40,736 bases of DNA from an uncultured Mediterranea sp. (lineage in GTDB: Bacteria; Bacteroidota; Bacteroidia; Bacteroidales; Bacteroidaceae). Location of the stretch: positions 1-40,736 of the forward strand of contig CAMACX010000026.1 in the NCBI GenBank assembly GCA_945831575.1, written 5' to 3'. The stretch's first letter is position 1; each line of letters starts with the position of its first letter. Both the position numbers and the translations under genes were made by a program. This document shows positions 7,826 to 16,702 of this stretch, piece by piece. Under the pieces are notes generated by a model. It had not been told where the DNA came from. It was given only the letters and a program-made list of their open reading frames with translations, and ran no database searches.

Positions 7826-9406
7826 ATGAGAACGATTAGAAAAGACATACTGGCCTCGATTATAGCCATCGCCGCAGGAGGACTCAACGCACAGACGCTG
7901 CCCTCCACGCCTCGGCTTGTCGTGACCCTCACCATTGACCAACTACGCACGGACTACATGGAGTACTTTGCGCCCCTCTATGGCGAAAGAGGCTTCAAAC
8001 GGCTGATGCGCGAGGGAAAGGTCTATGCCTATGCCGAGATGCCCTTTGCTACACCGAACCGAGCTTCAGCCATGGCTACCCTCCAGACAGGAGCCGTACC
8101 GGCACAACATGGTATCGTGGCCGAAAACTGGGTCGATACAAAGACGCTCCGCCCCGTAAACTGTGTGGACGATGCAGCCTTCATGGGCAACTATACCGAT
8201 GAAAGCAGCTCGGCCAACAACCTGCTGGTCACTTCCGTAGCTGATGAACTGCGCATAGCGACACGCAACAAGGCCCTTGTCTATAGCATCGCACCATTCC
8301 GCGATGCAGCCATCTTGAGTGCCGGTCACGCAGCCAACGGTGCCTTCTGGATGAATGAGAAGACTGGAAAATGGTGCAGCACAACCTATTACAACGACTT
8401 CCCCTGGTGGCTGAGCCAATACAACGACCGCCACGCTGTGGATCTGCGCATCAAAGACCTGGTATGGACACCCTCCTACCCCGTGGAAAGCTACCATTAC
8501 CTGCCCGAATGGCGTGAGAATGCATTCCGTTATAAGTTTGACTCTGAGCGTGAAAACAAGTTCCGCCGACTGATTACAAGCCCCTATGCCAACGATGAGG
8601 TGAACCTGCTCGTAGAGACGCTGCTCTCCAAGAGCACCATCGGGCAAGACAACGTCCCCGACCTGCTGCAACTCACCTTCTATGCAGGCAATTACAACCA
8701 CCTCTCAGCTACTGACGGAGCCATGGAGCTGCAAGATACCTACGTCCGGCTAGATCAAAGTATTGCACAGCTCATCGAATTGATTGACAAAAGAATAGGA
8801 CTGAACAATGCCCTGATTTGCATCGCTTCGACAGGCTACTCGGATGCTGAGACGCCTGACGCCGCCATCTATCGCACCCCCGGTGGAGAGTTTCATATCG
8901 AACGGTGTGCCACCCTACTCAACATGTACCTCATGGCAACCTATGGCGAGGGACAATACGTGGATGCCTACTTCAACAACCAAATCTACCTGAACGAGAA
9001 GCTCATCGAAGACAAACAGCTAAACCTCAACGAAATAGAATCGAAGGCTGAAGCATTCCTCGTACAATTCAGTGGAGTAGATAAGGTCTATGCCGGCCAC
9101 AGGATGCTGCTTGGCACCTGGTCGCCCCAGCAAGAGATGCTGAGCAACGGCTATCACCGCAAACGCTCAGGCAACCTCACCATCACCTTACTTCCCGGCT
9201 GGGTCAATACCTCACAGCACAGCAAGGTACAGCAACGCATCACCCGCAACGCCTACCTGCCTGCTCCACTCATCCTGATGGGCAGCGGCATCCGGGCCCA
9301 TCGCATCACGGAGCCTGTATCGGCCCAACGCATTGCCCCCACACTATCCCGTGCGATGCGTATCCGTGCCCCGAATGCCAGCCAACTGCCACCACTCGAT
9401 TTTTGA
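7826..9406 (+). CDS. Exported alkaline-phosphatase-superfamily protein, probably inactive
   Basis: A 526-residue protein with a signal peptide (cleavage predicted near LNA-QT, residues 22-23) and the type I phosphodiesterase/PafA-like alkaline phosphatase fold. The first metal-ligand region TIDQLRTDYM (D38) and the following TLQTGAVPAQHGI segment are family-like. The other metal sites are not. Where relatives have a D-Y-x-G-H motif this protein has GNYNHL (288-293). Where they have T-A-D-H-G it has STGYSD (335-340). The late H-V-P-L motif reads LPAPLIL (478-484). I infer that at least four zinc ligands are missing and that it is a pseudoenzyme with a structural or binding role in the periplasm. 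It sits 11 bases after the Lnb-like gene and 67 before secA. Confidence 0.8.
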   Translation: MRTIRKDILASIIAIAAGGLNAQTLPSTPRLVVTLTIDQLRTDYMEYFAPLYGERGFKRLMREGKVYAYAEMPFATPNRASAMATLQTGAVPAQHGIVAENWVDTKTLRPVNCVDDAAFMGNYTDESSSANNLLVTSVADELRIATRNKALVYSIAPFRDAAILSAGHAANGAFWMNEKTGKWCSTTYYNDFPWWLSQYNDRHAVDLRIKDLVWTPSYPVESYHYLPEWRENAFRYKFDSERENKFRRLITSPYANDEVNLLVETLLSKSTIGQDNVPDLLQLTFYAGNYNHLSATDGAMELQDTYVRLDQSIAQLIELIDKRIGLNNALICIASTGYSDAETPDAAIYRTPGGEFHIERCATLLNMYLMATYGEGQYVDAYFNNQIYLNEKLIEDKQLNLNEIESKAEAFLVQFSGVDKVYAGHRMLLGTWSPQQEMLSNGYHRKRSGNLTITLLPGWVNTSQHSKVQQRITRNAYLPAPLILMGSGIRAHRITEPVSAQRIAPTLSRAMRIRAPNASQLPPLDF

Positions 9407-9473
9407 GAAATGAGAAAGACAACCGAACAAAAAATGTAACCTATCAGTTTAGAAACAAAAAAGAAACAACAAT

Positions 9474-12400
9474 ATGGGATTCAACAACTTTTTAAGTGCC
9501 ATATTTGGCAACAAATCAACCCGCGACATGAAGGAGATTCAGCCTTGGGTTGAGAAGGTGAAAAAAGCCTATCCAGAGATTCAGCAGCTCGACAATGATG
9601 CCTTGCGCGCTAAAACGCAGGAGCTGAAGCAATACATCCACCAATCGGCTGCCTCCGAAAGAGCCAAGGTGGAAGAACTGAGGGCGCAAGTGGAAGCCAC
9701 CGAACTGGAACAACGCGAAGCCCTCTTCAACCAAATAGACAAAATCGAGAAGGAGATTCTCGAAATCTATGAGAAGGCACTCGATGAGGTGCTGCCCGTA
9801 GCATTTGCTATCGTCAAAGAGACGGCGCGTAGATTCTCCGAGAATGAGGAAATCACCGTGAAAGCTACTGACTTTGACCGCGAACTGGCCACCACGAAGG
9901 ACTTTGTCCGCATCGAAGGAGATAAGGCTATCTATCAGAACCATTGGATGGCTGGTGGTAACGAAATCACTTGGAACATGGTACACTACGACGTACAGCT
10001 CTTTGGTGGCGTAGTGCTCCACAAAGGGAAGATTGCCGAAATGGCCACAGGTGAAGGTAAGACACTCGTAGCCACCCTGCCCGTATTCCTCAATGCCTTG
10101 ACAGGCAACGGTGTACACGTGGTTACGGTCAACGACTACCTCTCCAAGCGTGACTCTGAATGGATGGGCCCGCTCTATATGTTCCACGGATTGAGCGTGG
10201 ACTGCATTGACAAATACCAACCCAACAGCGATGCCCGCCGAAAGGCTTACATGGCAGACATCACTTTCGGTACCAACAATGAGTTTGGCTTCGACTACCT
10301 GCGCGACAACATGGCCATCAGCCCGAAGGACCTCGTCCAACGACAACACAACTACGCCATCGTCGATGAGGTCGATTCGGTATTGATTGACGATGCCCGC
10401 ACACCGCTCATCATCTCAGGTCCTGTACCCAAGGGCGACGACCAACTCTTTGAGCAACTGCGTCCACTCGTGGAGCGGCTCGTAGAGGCTCAAAAGAAAC
10501 TGGCCACCCAATACCTGGCTGATGCCAAACGCCTGATTGCCTCCGATGACAAGAAGGATCAGGAAGAGGGATTCCTCGCCCTGTACCGCAGCCACAAGTG
10601 CCTGCCGAAGAACAAAGCACTCATTAAGTTCCTGAGCGAACAGGGTATCAAGGCCGGTATGCTCAAGACCGAGGAAATCTACATGGAGCAGAACAACAAG
10701 CGCATGCATGAAGTGACCGACCCACTCTACTTCGTCATCGACGAGAAGCTGAACAGCGTGGACCTGACAGATAAAGGTATCGACCTGATCAGCGGAAACT
10801 CTGCTGACCCCACCTTCTTCGTTCTGCCCGATATCACGAGCCAGCTCTCCGAACTGGAGAACGAAAAGGACCTGACAGACGAACAACGTCTGGAGAAGAA
10901 AGATGCCTTGATGACCAACTATGCCATAAAGAGCGAACGCGTACATACCATCAACCAACTGCTCAAAGCCTACACGATGTTTGAAAAGGATGTAGAATAC
11001 ATCGTGACCCCTGAGGGACAAGTGAAGATTGTGGATGAGCAGACAGGCCGCATCATGGAGGGCAGACGCTACAGTGACGGTCTGCACCAGGCCATCGAGG
11101 CGAAGGAGGGCGTCAAGGTAGAGGCGGCCACGCAAACCTTTGCGACCATCACGCTGCAGAACTACTTCCGCATGTACCACAAGCTGTCAGGTATGACAGG
11201 TACAGCTGAGACTGAAGCCGGCGAGTTCTGGGACATCTACAAGCTGGACGTAGTGGTCATCCCCACCAACCGACCCATCGCCCGCAACGACATGAACGAC
11301 CGCGTCTATAAGACAAAGCGCGAAAAGTATAATGCAGTATTGGCCGAAATCATCGCCATGCGCGAGCAGGGCCGACCCACCTTGGTAGGTACTACCAGCG
11401 TTGAAATCTCAGAGCTTCTCTCCAAGATGCTTACCTTCAATAAGATTCCGCACCAAGTGCTGAATGCCAAGCTGCACCAGAAGGAGGCTGACATCGTGGC
11501 TCAGGCAGGTCAGAGCAGTACCGTGACCATTGCTACCAATATGGCCGGACGCGGTACGGACATTAAGCTGAGTCCCGAGGTGAAGGCTGCAGGCGGTCTG
11601 GCCATCATCGGCACAGAGCGCCACGAGAGCCGCCGTGTGGATCGCCAGCTCCGCGGACGTGCCGGACGACAGGGAGACCCGGGTTCATCCGTCTTCTTCG
11701 TATCGCTTGAAGACAACCTGATGCGCCTCTTCTCCAGCGACCGTATCGCCACAGTCATGGACAAACTGGGCTTCAAGGAGGGTGAGATGATTGAACATAA
11801 TATGATCTCCAAATCCATCGAACGCGCTCAGAAAAAGGTGGAAGAGAACAACTTCGGCATTCGCAAGCGCTTGTTGGAGTACGATGACGTAATGAACAAG
11901 CAACGTACCGTGGTCTATACCAAGCGACGTCACGCCCTGATGGGTGAACGTATTGGCATGGATATCGTCAACATGATATGGGACCGTGCCTCTGCTGCAC
12001 TCGAAACGCCTACTTACGAGGATTGCAAATTTGACCTGCTGCAATGCCTGGCCATCGAACCGCCTTTTACGGAGGAGCAATTCCGCGAAGGCAATCGTGA
12101 GAAACTGGCTGAAGCAGCTTTTGAAGCAGCTATGGTAGCCTTCAAACGCAAGACGGAACGCATGGCTCAGGTAGCCTACCCCGTCATTAAGGAGGTCTAT
12201 GAAAAGGCTGGCCATATGTATGAAAACATTCTCATCCCCATTACAGACGGCAAACGGATGTACAACATCTCGTGCAACCTCAAAGCTGCCTATGAGAGTG
12301 AATGTAAGGAGGTGGTCAAGGCCTTCGAGAAGAGCATCCTGCTCCACGTCATCGATGAAGCTTGGAAGGAGAACCTGCGCGAGCTGGACGAATTGAAACA

Positions 12401-12923
12401 TTCGGTTCAGAACGCCAGCTACGAGCAGAAGGATCCCCTCTTAATCTACAAACTGGAGTCGGTCAAGCTGTTTGATGCCATGGTAGAGAAAATCAACAAC
12501 CAGACTATCTCTATCTTGATGCGTGGTCAGATACCGGTACAGGAGGCTCCTGCTGAAGCTCCCGCAGCCCCTGCTGCCCAAGGAGGAGCTCCCCAAAGCC
12601 GTACTCCCCAAAGCGCTACTCCTGCCCGTGGGCCCCAAAACGGTATGCCTGGACGAGGTCCAATCGGTGGTGGCATGCCAGGTATGAGACAGCAGCGGAT
12701 ACAGCTGCGCCAAGCTGCTCCCGAACAACGCCAAGACATGAGCAAGTATCAAGAGCAAAAGGCCGATTTGAACGACCCCAACCAGCAGGCAGCTGCTGCT
12801 CACGACACACGCGAGCAACCCAAACGTGAACCGATTCGCGTGGAACAGAAGATTGGCCGTAACGACCCATGCCCCTGTGGTAGCGGCAAAAAATATAAAA
12901 ACTGCCACGGACGAAATGCTTAA
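9474..12923 (+). CDS. secA: Preprotein translocase ATPase SecA
   Basis: Motor ATPase that pushes unfolded preproteins through SecYEG. At 1149 residues it is about 250 longer than E. coli SecA, as is normal in Bacteroidetes. The extra length is two N-terminal insertions before the Walker A motif (ATGEGKT, 191-197), a long stretch after the Walker B region, and an Ala/Pro/Gln/Gly-rich linker (about 1025-1075). Walker B is DEVD (298-301), followed by [12 protein letters not shown]. The second RecA domain has [12 protein letters not shown] and [15 protein letters not shown]. The C-terminus carries the zinc/SecB-binding tail [14 protein letters not shown] (C1133, C1135, C1144, H1145). The start ATG at 9474 has only an A-rich leader. 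Its place behind two exported-protein genes suggests a shared transcript. Confidence 0.98.
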   Translation: MGFNNFLSAIFGNKSTRDMKEIQPWVEKVKKAYPEIQQLDNDALRAKTQELKQYIHQSAASERAKVEELRAQVEATELEQREALFNQIDKIEKEILEIYEKALDEVLPVAFAIVKETARRFSENEEITVKATDFDRELATTKDFVRIEGDKAIYQNHWMAGGNEITWNMVHYDVQLFGGVVLHKGKIAEMATGEGKTLVATLPVFLNALTGNGVHVVTVNDYLSKRDSEWMGPLYMFHGLSVDCIDKYQPNSDARRKAYMADITFGTNNEFGFDYLRDNMAISPKDLVQRQHNYAIVDEVDSVLIDDARTPLIISGPVPKGDDQLFEQLRPLVERLVEAQKKLATQYLADAKRLIASDDKKDQEEGFLALYRSHKCLPKNKALIKFLSEQGIKAGMLKTEEIYMEQNNKRMHEVTDPLYFVIDEKLNSVDLTDKGIDLISGNSADPTFFVLPDITSQLSELENEKDLTDEQRLEKKDALMTNYAIKSERVHTINQLLKAYTMFEKDVEYIVTPEGQVKIVDEQTGRIMEGRRYSDGLHQAIEAKEGVKVEAATQTFATITLQNYFRMYHKLSGMTGTAETEAGEFWDIYKLDVVVIPTNRPIARNDMNDRVYKTKREKYNAVLAEIIAMREQGRPTLVGTTSVEISELLSKMLTFNKIPHQVLNAKLHQKEADIVAQAGQSSTVTIATNMAGRGTDIKLSPEVKAAGGLAIIGTERHESRRVDRQLRGRAGRQGDPGSSVFFVSLEDNLMRLFSSDRIATVMDKLGFKEGEMIEHNMISKSIERAQKKVEENNFGIRKRLLEYDDVMNKQRTVVYTKRRHALMGERIGMDIVNMIWDRASAALETPTYEDCKFDLLQCLAIEPPFTEEQFREGNREKLAEAAFEAAMVAFKRKTERMAQVAYPVIKEVYEKAGHMYENILIPITDGKRMYNISCNLKAAYESECKEVVKAFEKSILLHVIDEAWKENLRELDELKHSVQNASYEQKDPLLIYKLESVKLFDAMVEKINNQTISILMRGQIPVQEAPAEAPAAPAAQGGAPQSRTPQSATPARGPQNGMPGRGPIGGGMPGMRQQRIQLRQAAPEQRQDMSKYQEQKADLNDPNQQAAAAHDTREQPKREPIRVEQKIGRNDPCPCGSGKKYKNCHGRNA

Positions 12924-12933
12924 TCCGTAACTA

Positions 12934-12981
12934 GAGACCACAGATTTTCACAGACAAATGTCCGTAGAACTCTGTGGTCTC
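12934..12981. repeat. Perfect 11-bp inverted repeat after secA
   Basis: GAGACCACAGA (12934-12944) and TCTGTGGTCTC (12971-12981) pair perfectly around a 26-base loop that contains a smaller GACA-AA-TGTC stem. There is no T-tract behind it, so it is a weak candidate for an intrinsic terminator. The CCACAGATTTTCACAGA wording resembles intergenic repeats found in many Bacteroidetes. It extends to 19 bases before the lipoprotein start. Confidence 0.7.
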
Positions 12982-12999
12982 ATCTTAAACAAAGAAGAG

Positions 13000-14028
13000 A
13001 TGAAAATAGATATCCAACGCAATCTGTTGATTTCAACTGTAGTGGTCACTTTGGTGTCAGCTTGCCAAACGATAGAACCGCTAACGGTGGACTACATGAT
13101 ACCCGCAGAAGTGAGTTTCCCTGAAACCTTGAAGCGCGTAGCCGTAGTCAATAATACCCCTTTCATCAAGCCTGAGCAAGTCTTGATTGAGGAGAACGAA
13201 TCAGAAAAGAACTTCTGGGGTGACAGTGAACGGGCGACAGAAGCGTTGGCCAACTCTCTGGCTGAAGCAAACTACTTTGATGAAGTCATCATATGTGACT
13301 CAATGCTCCGCGCCTCCGATGTGCAACCTTCACCACACCCCCTTACGGTGGAAGAGATTGACCAACTGACGAAGCAACTGGATGTAGATTTCCTTATTTC
13401 ACTGGAGGCATTGATTGTTAAGAGCCAACGAAAGATGCAATACCTGCCTGAATGGGGAGTGAACTACGGTACCATTGACGCCAAGGTGTACGCCACCACA
13501 CGCATCTACCTTCCTGGACGACAAAATGCCATGGCAACCATCCATAGCAACGACAGCATCTTCTGGGAAGAGAGCGCCATCCAGGAGCATGACGTGCGAC
13601 GACTGTTGCCCAACGATGTGGAGGTACGTAAGCAAGCTTCTGATTTTGCCGGAGAGTTACCCGTGCAAAGACTAATCCCCCATTGGAAGAGCGGACAACG
13701 CTATCTGTACGGTGGAAGTAGCGTAAACTTCCGTGATGCCTTGGTCTATGTGCGCGAGAACAACTGGGACGAAGCCATCGCACTCTGGCAGAAGGAATAT
13801 GAAGGGAAGAGTGCCAAACGACAGAAAGCTGCGGCCTACAACATGAGTGTAGGGTACGAGATGCAAGACCAAATGGAAGAAGCGCTGCAGTGGATACGTC
13901 GTGCCATCCAGTTGGCAAAACCTGAGACGACAGAGCACATCATGATGAATCTCTACGAGCAGGAACTGCAGCAACGCCTTGGCGGGATGCAACGCCTCCA
14001 AATGCAGACCAAGCGACTCAACGAATAG
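13000..14028 (+). CDS. Lipoprotein of DUF6340 type
   Basis: A 342-residue predicted lipoprotein of unknown function. The N-terminus MKIDIQRNLLISTVVVTLVSACQT has a hydrophobic stretch ending in a VSAC lipobox, with the acylated Cys about residue 22. A longer frame begins at 12958, but the internal ATG at 13000 is preceded by AGAAGAG and gives a proper signal peptide. The body starts with a DYMIPAEVSFPETLKRVAVVNN segment characteristic, as I recall it, of the Bacteroidetes DUF6340 family. The C-terminal third (about 245-330) is helical with TPR-like wording (A..LWQKEYEGKSAKRQKAAAYNMSVGYE). It follows secA and may be transcribed with it; its acylation would depend on the Lnb-like enzyme upstream. 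Confidence 0.78.
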   Translation: MKIDIQRNLLISTVVVTLVSACQTIEPLTVDYMIPAEVSFPETLKRVAVVNNTPFIKPEQVLIEENESEKNFWGDSERATEALANSLAEANYFDEVIICDSMLRASDVQPSPHPLTVEEIDQLTKQLDVDFLISLEALIVKSQRKMQYLPEWGVNYGTIDAKVYATTRIYLPGRQNAMATIHSNDSIFWEESAIQEHDVRRLLPNDVEVRKQASDFAGELPVQRLIPHWKSGQRYLYGGSSVNFRDALVYVRENNWDEAIALWQKEYEGKSAKRQKAAAYNMSVGYEMQDQMEEALQWIRRAIQLAKPETTEHIMMNLYEQELQQRLGGMQRLQMQTKRLNE

Positions 14029-14073
14029 CAAAACAAAAAAATGCAGCAGGTGAGAAAGATTTTTTGCTAAAAA

Positions 14074-14106
14074 TTTGCATAAATCCAACGAAAATAGCTA
14101 CCTTTG
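14074..14106 (+). promoter_or_regulatory. Putative promoter for the small acidic protein
   Basis: TTTG at 14074-14077 and TACCTTTG at 14099-14106 are 21 bases apart, a full match to the Bacteroidetes -33/-7 pattern. The start codon at 14133 follows 26 bases later. Confidence 0.65.
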
Positions 14107-14132
14107 AACTGCAATTCAAAAAGCCTAACAAA

Positions 14133-14579
14133 ATGAAATTAAGTTCATCTTCATCAAAGCAAATCGAACAGGCCATCCGCAAAGCGCTGGAACGCTTTAG
14201 TCTGGCTGAGGAAAAAACGTATATTACAGATATTCATCTACAGCCGAATCAGACATCCGGTGAGTTCTTTATCTATGATGACGACGATAAGCTTCTGGCA
14301 GAAGCCGTTATCGAGGAATGGATGACCTACACGGGCGATGACTTTGACGAGGAGGTGGGCCGCACGTTATCCTCCATACTGGACAAGATGAATCAGGCAG
14401 GTGAATTGAATCAAGTCCATATCATCAAGCCCTACTCCTTCGTACAGATTGACGAGGAGAAAGAGACGGTAAAAGAATTGCTCTTGATGGATGATGATAC
14501 CCTGCTGGTCAATGACGAGCTACTCAAAGGTCTGGATGAGGAATTGGATGCCTTCTTGAAGGAACTTCTGGAAAAGTAA
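14133..14579 (+). CDS. Small acidic protein of unknown function
   Basis: A 148-residue cytosolic protein with no recognised domain. It opens MKLSSSSSKQIEQAIRKALERF, a basic helix, and then becomes strongly acidic, with DDDDK near residue 50, a run of glutamate and aspartate in the middle, and a C-terminus rich in D, E and L (LLMDDDTLLVNDELLKGLDEELDAFLKELLEK region). I recall similar proteins only as conserved hypotheticals in Bacteroides. The frame can be extended upstream to 14064, but that would overlap the promoter, so the ATG at 14133 is chosen. It has its own promoter and a terminator right after it, so it is a single-gene unit. No function is proposed. Confidence 0.8.
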   Translation: MKLSSSSSKQIEQAIRKALERFSLAEEKTYITDIHLQPNQTSGEFFIYDDDDKLLAEAVIEEWMTYTGDDFDEEVGRTLSSILDKMNQAGELNQVHIIKPYSFVQIDEEKETVKELLLMDDDTLLVNDELLKGLDEELDAFLKELLEK

Positions 14580-14606
14580 CCCTGTAAAATACATCGATTA
14601 CATACT

Positions 14607-14641
14607 GTAGGGGCGGAACGATTTCCGTCCCTACCTTTTTC
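14607..14641 (+). terminator. Rho-independent terminator (REP-like GTAGGGGCGGAA palindrome)
   Basis: GTAGGGGCGGAA and TTCCGTCCCTAC pair over a CGA-containing loop with one G-T wobble, followed by CTTTTT. It ends the small acidic gene. The TGTAGGGGCGG wording recurs in the next palindrome. Confidence 0.8.
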
Positions 14642-14707
14642 TATATACAATGGCATTCCATTGCCTGCAACACATCAGGCTGATGTCAGGGCAGAAAGAA
14701 TAAAGCA

Positions 14708-14734
14708 AGGGCGGACCTGAATGGGCCCGCCCCT
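14708..14734 (-). terminator. Second GC palindrome, possible glk terminator
   Basis: On the minus strand AGGGGCGGGCCC pairs with GGTCCGCCCT over a short loop with one bulge and one mismatch, and is followed only by TGCTTTATTC, a weak U-tract. It is about 25 bases beyond the glucokinase stop. It shares TGTAGGGGCGG with the palindrome at 14607-14641 and may be one of a dispersed family of intergenic repeats. Confidence 0.5.
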
Positions 14735-14759
14735 ACATTATGCAAAAGGATATAATCCG

Positions 14760-15716
14760 TTACTTGATTTCCCAGCCCAAAGCGCTGGCTCCGAGTACGG
14801 CAGCATCAGCATCCTTCAATTCAGACATCAAGAGTTTGGTCTTGCCCTTGTAGATGGTAAGAATATTCTCGTCAATGGCCTTTTGGATAGGCTTGAAAAT
14901 GTACTCGCCCGACTTGGCCAAACCGCCAAAGAGCACGATGGCCTCAGGGCTTGAGAAGGCTATAAAGTCAGCCAAAGCCTCACCAAGCACTTGACCCGTG
15001 AACTCAAAGATATCCAGAGCCAACTTGTCACCCTTCACGGCTGCATCATAGACATCCTTTGAAGTGATACTCTCAGCAGGAATAGCACGCAGCAAGCTGG
15101 GCTCCGTGCTTGAAGTCAGGAATTCACGAGCCGAGCGAGTCACACCTGTGGCAGAGCAGTAAGTCTCCAGACAACCTTTGCGACCGCAGCCGCACATACG
15201 TCCATCGCGACGCACGATGACGTGACCCAGCTCACCGGCAAAGCCGTCGTGGCCATAGACCAGCTGACCGTTGATTACGATACCGCTGCCCACACCTGTG
15301 CCGAGAGTAATCATGATAAAGTCCTTCATACCACGAGCTGCACCATAGGTCATCTCACCAATGGCCGCTGCATTGGCATCATTTGTCAAAGCGGTGGGAA
15401 TACCCAGACGTTCTTCAAACATGGCTGCCAAAGGGATAACACCCTTCCAAGGGAGATTGGGTGCGAACTCAATGGTGCCGCTATAGAAATTGCCGTTGGG
15501 GGCTCCAATGCCAATACCTTTCACTTTATCGACGCCGCCATTGGCCACAATGAGCGGAAGCAGGTTCTTGCAGACCTCATCCACATACTCTTCAACCTGA
15601 GCATAAGCTCCTGTCTTGATTGAACTGCTGGCCACAATAGTTCCGCGTGCGTCAACAATACCAAAGACGGTGTTTGTGCCGCCTATATCTATGCCCACTA
15701 CGTAGGGCTTTTCCAT
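14760..15716 (-). CDS. glk: ROK-family glucokinase
   Basis: Predicted cytoplasmic ATP-dependent kinase that makes glucose 6-phosphate. The 318-residue protein (from the preferred start) opens MEKPYVVGIDIGGTNT, the phosphate-binding loop. It has the catalytic region PTALTNDANAAAIGE and GTGVGSGIVING, the ROK signature AGELGHVIV with its zinc-binding His, and the zinc cluster CGCGRKGCLE. The C-terminal FSSPEAIVLFGGLAKSG matches the ATPase fold. A start four codons upstream (15728) is also possible. ROK kinases vary in sugar specificity, so glucose is the likely but not proven substrate. It is transcribed alone and is divergent from the ABC exporter. Confidence 0.88.
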   Translation of the reverse strand: MEKPYVVGIDIGGTNTVFGIVDARGTIVASSSIKTGAYAQVEEYVDEVCKNLLPLIVANGGVDKVKGIGIGAPNGNFYSGTIEFAPNLPWKGVIPLAAMFEERLGIPTALTNDANAAAIGEMTYGAARGMKDFIMITLGTGVGSGIVINGQLVYGHDGFAGELGHVIVRRDGRMCGCGRKGCLETYCSATGVTRSAREFLTSSTEPSLLRAIPAESITSKDVYDAAVKGDKLALDIFEFTGQVLGEALADFIAFSSPEAIVLFGGLAKSGEYIFKPIQKAIDENILTIYKGKTKLLMSELKDADAAVLGASALGWEIK

Positions 15717-15771
15717 GTTAGAATTCATGATATCTACACTTTTTAATAGGTTAGTAATTAATTAGCGACAA

Positions 15772-15802
15772 CAAAATTGGGGAACTTTTCTGAAAATACA
15801 AA
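15772..15802 (-). promoter_or_regulatory. Putative promoter for glk
   Basis: On the minus strand TTTG (15799-15802) and CAATTTTG (15772-15779) are 19 bases apart. The -7 element differs from TAnnTTTG in one base. It lies 55 bases upstream of the preferred start. Confidence 0.5.
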
Positions 15803-15936
15803 GTTTTTTTCGAAAAAAATGCGCTTCGTGTGCAACTTTTCATAGCAGAGGTACGTCTTATTGTGCAAAAATGGTACTTATTGAGGTATCAAAGCTTACA
15901 AAAACAGAGTAGTAACAAATAAAAATAGCTAAAGAA

Positions 15937-16653
15937 GTGATTGATTTAAGAGAGATCAACAAGACCTATAACAACGGAGCACCGCTCCATGTGTTGAAGG
16001 GCATCAACCTCCATATCAACGAGGGAGAGTTTGTTTCCATCATGGGTGCCTCGGGCTCGGGCAAGTCCACCTTATTAAATATATTGGGCATCCTCGATAC
16101 ATACGATACGGGGGAGTACCGCCTTGGAGGCACACTCATCAAAGACTTGAGCGAAAACCGTGCCGCCGAACTGCGTAACCGGACCATCGGCTTTATCTTC
16201 CAATCGTTTAACCTCATCGCATTTAAGAATGCCATGGAGAACGTAGCGCTTCCGCTGTTCTACCAAGGCGTGAGCCGCCGCAAGCGCAATGCCATCGCCA
16301 TGGAATACCTGGAGAAGCTGGGACTGAAGGAGTGGGCCTACCACATGCCCAACGAGATGAGCGGTGGTCAGAAGCAACGCGTAGCCATAGCACGCGCCCT
16401 GATAGCGAAACCCAAGATCATCCTGGCCGACGAACCAACCGGCGCACTCGACAGCAAGACCTCGGTCGAAGTGATGCAAATCCTGAAGGAGCTACACACC
16501 GAAGGAATGACCATCGTGGTAGTGACCCACGAGAGCGGCGTGGCCAACCAGACAGACAAGATTATTCACATCAAGGACGGCATCATAGGGAGCATTGAGG
16601 AGAACATCGACCACAATGCCTCACCCTTTGGACAAAATGGCTGGATGAAATAG
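15937..16653 (+). CDS. ABC exporter ATPase, MacB/LolD type
   Basis: Nucleotide-binding subunit of a tripartite efflux system. It is 238 residues with the full motif set: Walker A GASGSGKST (about 38-46), Q-loop FIFQSFNL, signature MSGGQKQRVAIARAL, Walker B IILADEPTGALD, and switch His in VVVTHES. The sequence is of the MacB/LolD/FtsE class, which drives mechanotransmission rather than transmembrane passage. The start is GTG at 15937; the leader AAAGAAG may serve as a weak ribosome binding site. Two permeases, an adaptor and a TolC-like protein follow on the same strand, so this is the first gene of a five-gene operon. The substrate is unknown. Confidence 0.93.
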   Translation: MIDLREINKTYNNGAPLHVLKGINLHINEGEFVSIMGASGSGKSTLLNILGILDTYDTGEYRLGGTLIKDLSENRAAELRNRTIGFIFQSFNLIAFKNAMENVALPLFYQGVSRRKRNAIAMEYLEKLGLKEWAYHMPNEMSGGQKQRVAIARALIAKPKIILADEPTGALDSKTSVEVMQILKELHTEGMTIVVVTHESGVANQTDKIIHIKDGIIGSIEENIDHNASPFGQNGWMK

Positions 16654-16665
16654 CCCCGCCTCCCA

Positions 16666-16696
16666 TAATCACTAATCATTAATCACTAATCACTAA
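16666..16696. repeat. Short tandem repeat TAATCACTAATCAT
   Basis: TAATCACT/AATCATTAATCACTAATCACTAA, about four 7-base units, fills most of the 49-base gap between the ATPase and the first permease. Confidence 0.8.
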
Positions 16697-16702
16697 CAAA
16701 TC

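Noticed and set aside
12934..12981. Intrinsic terminator of secA
   Set aside because: The hairpin has no T-tract on either strand, so it is listed as an inverted repeat only.
12958..12999. N-terminal extension of the DUF6340-type lipoprotein
   Set aside because: It would place 14 polar residues before the signal peptide and lies within the secA 3' hairpin; the ATG at 13000 has an AGAAGAG leader.
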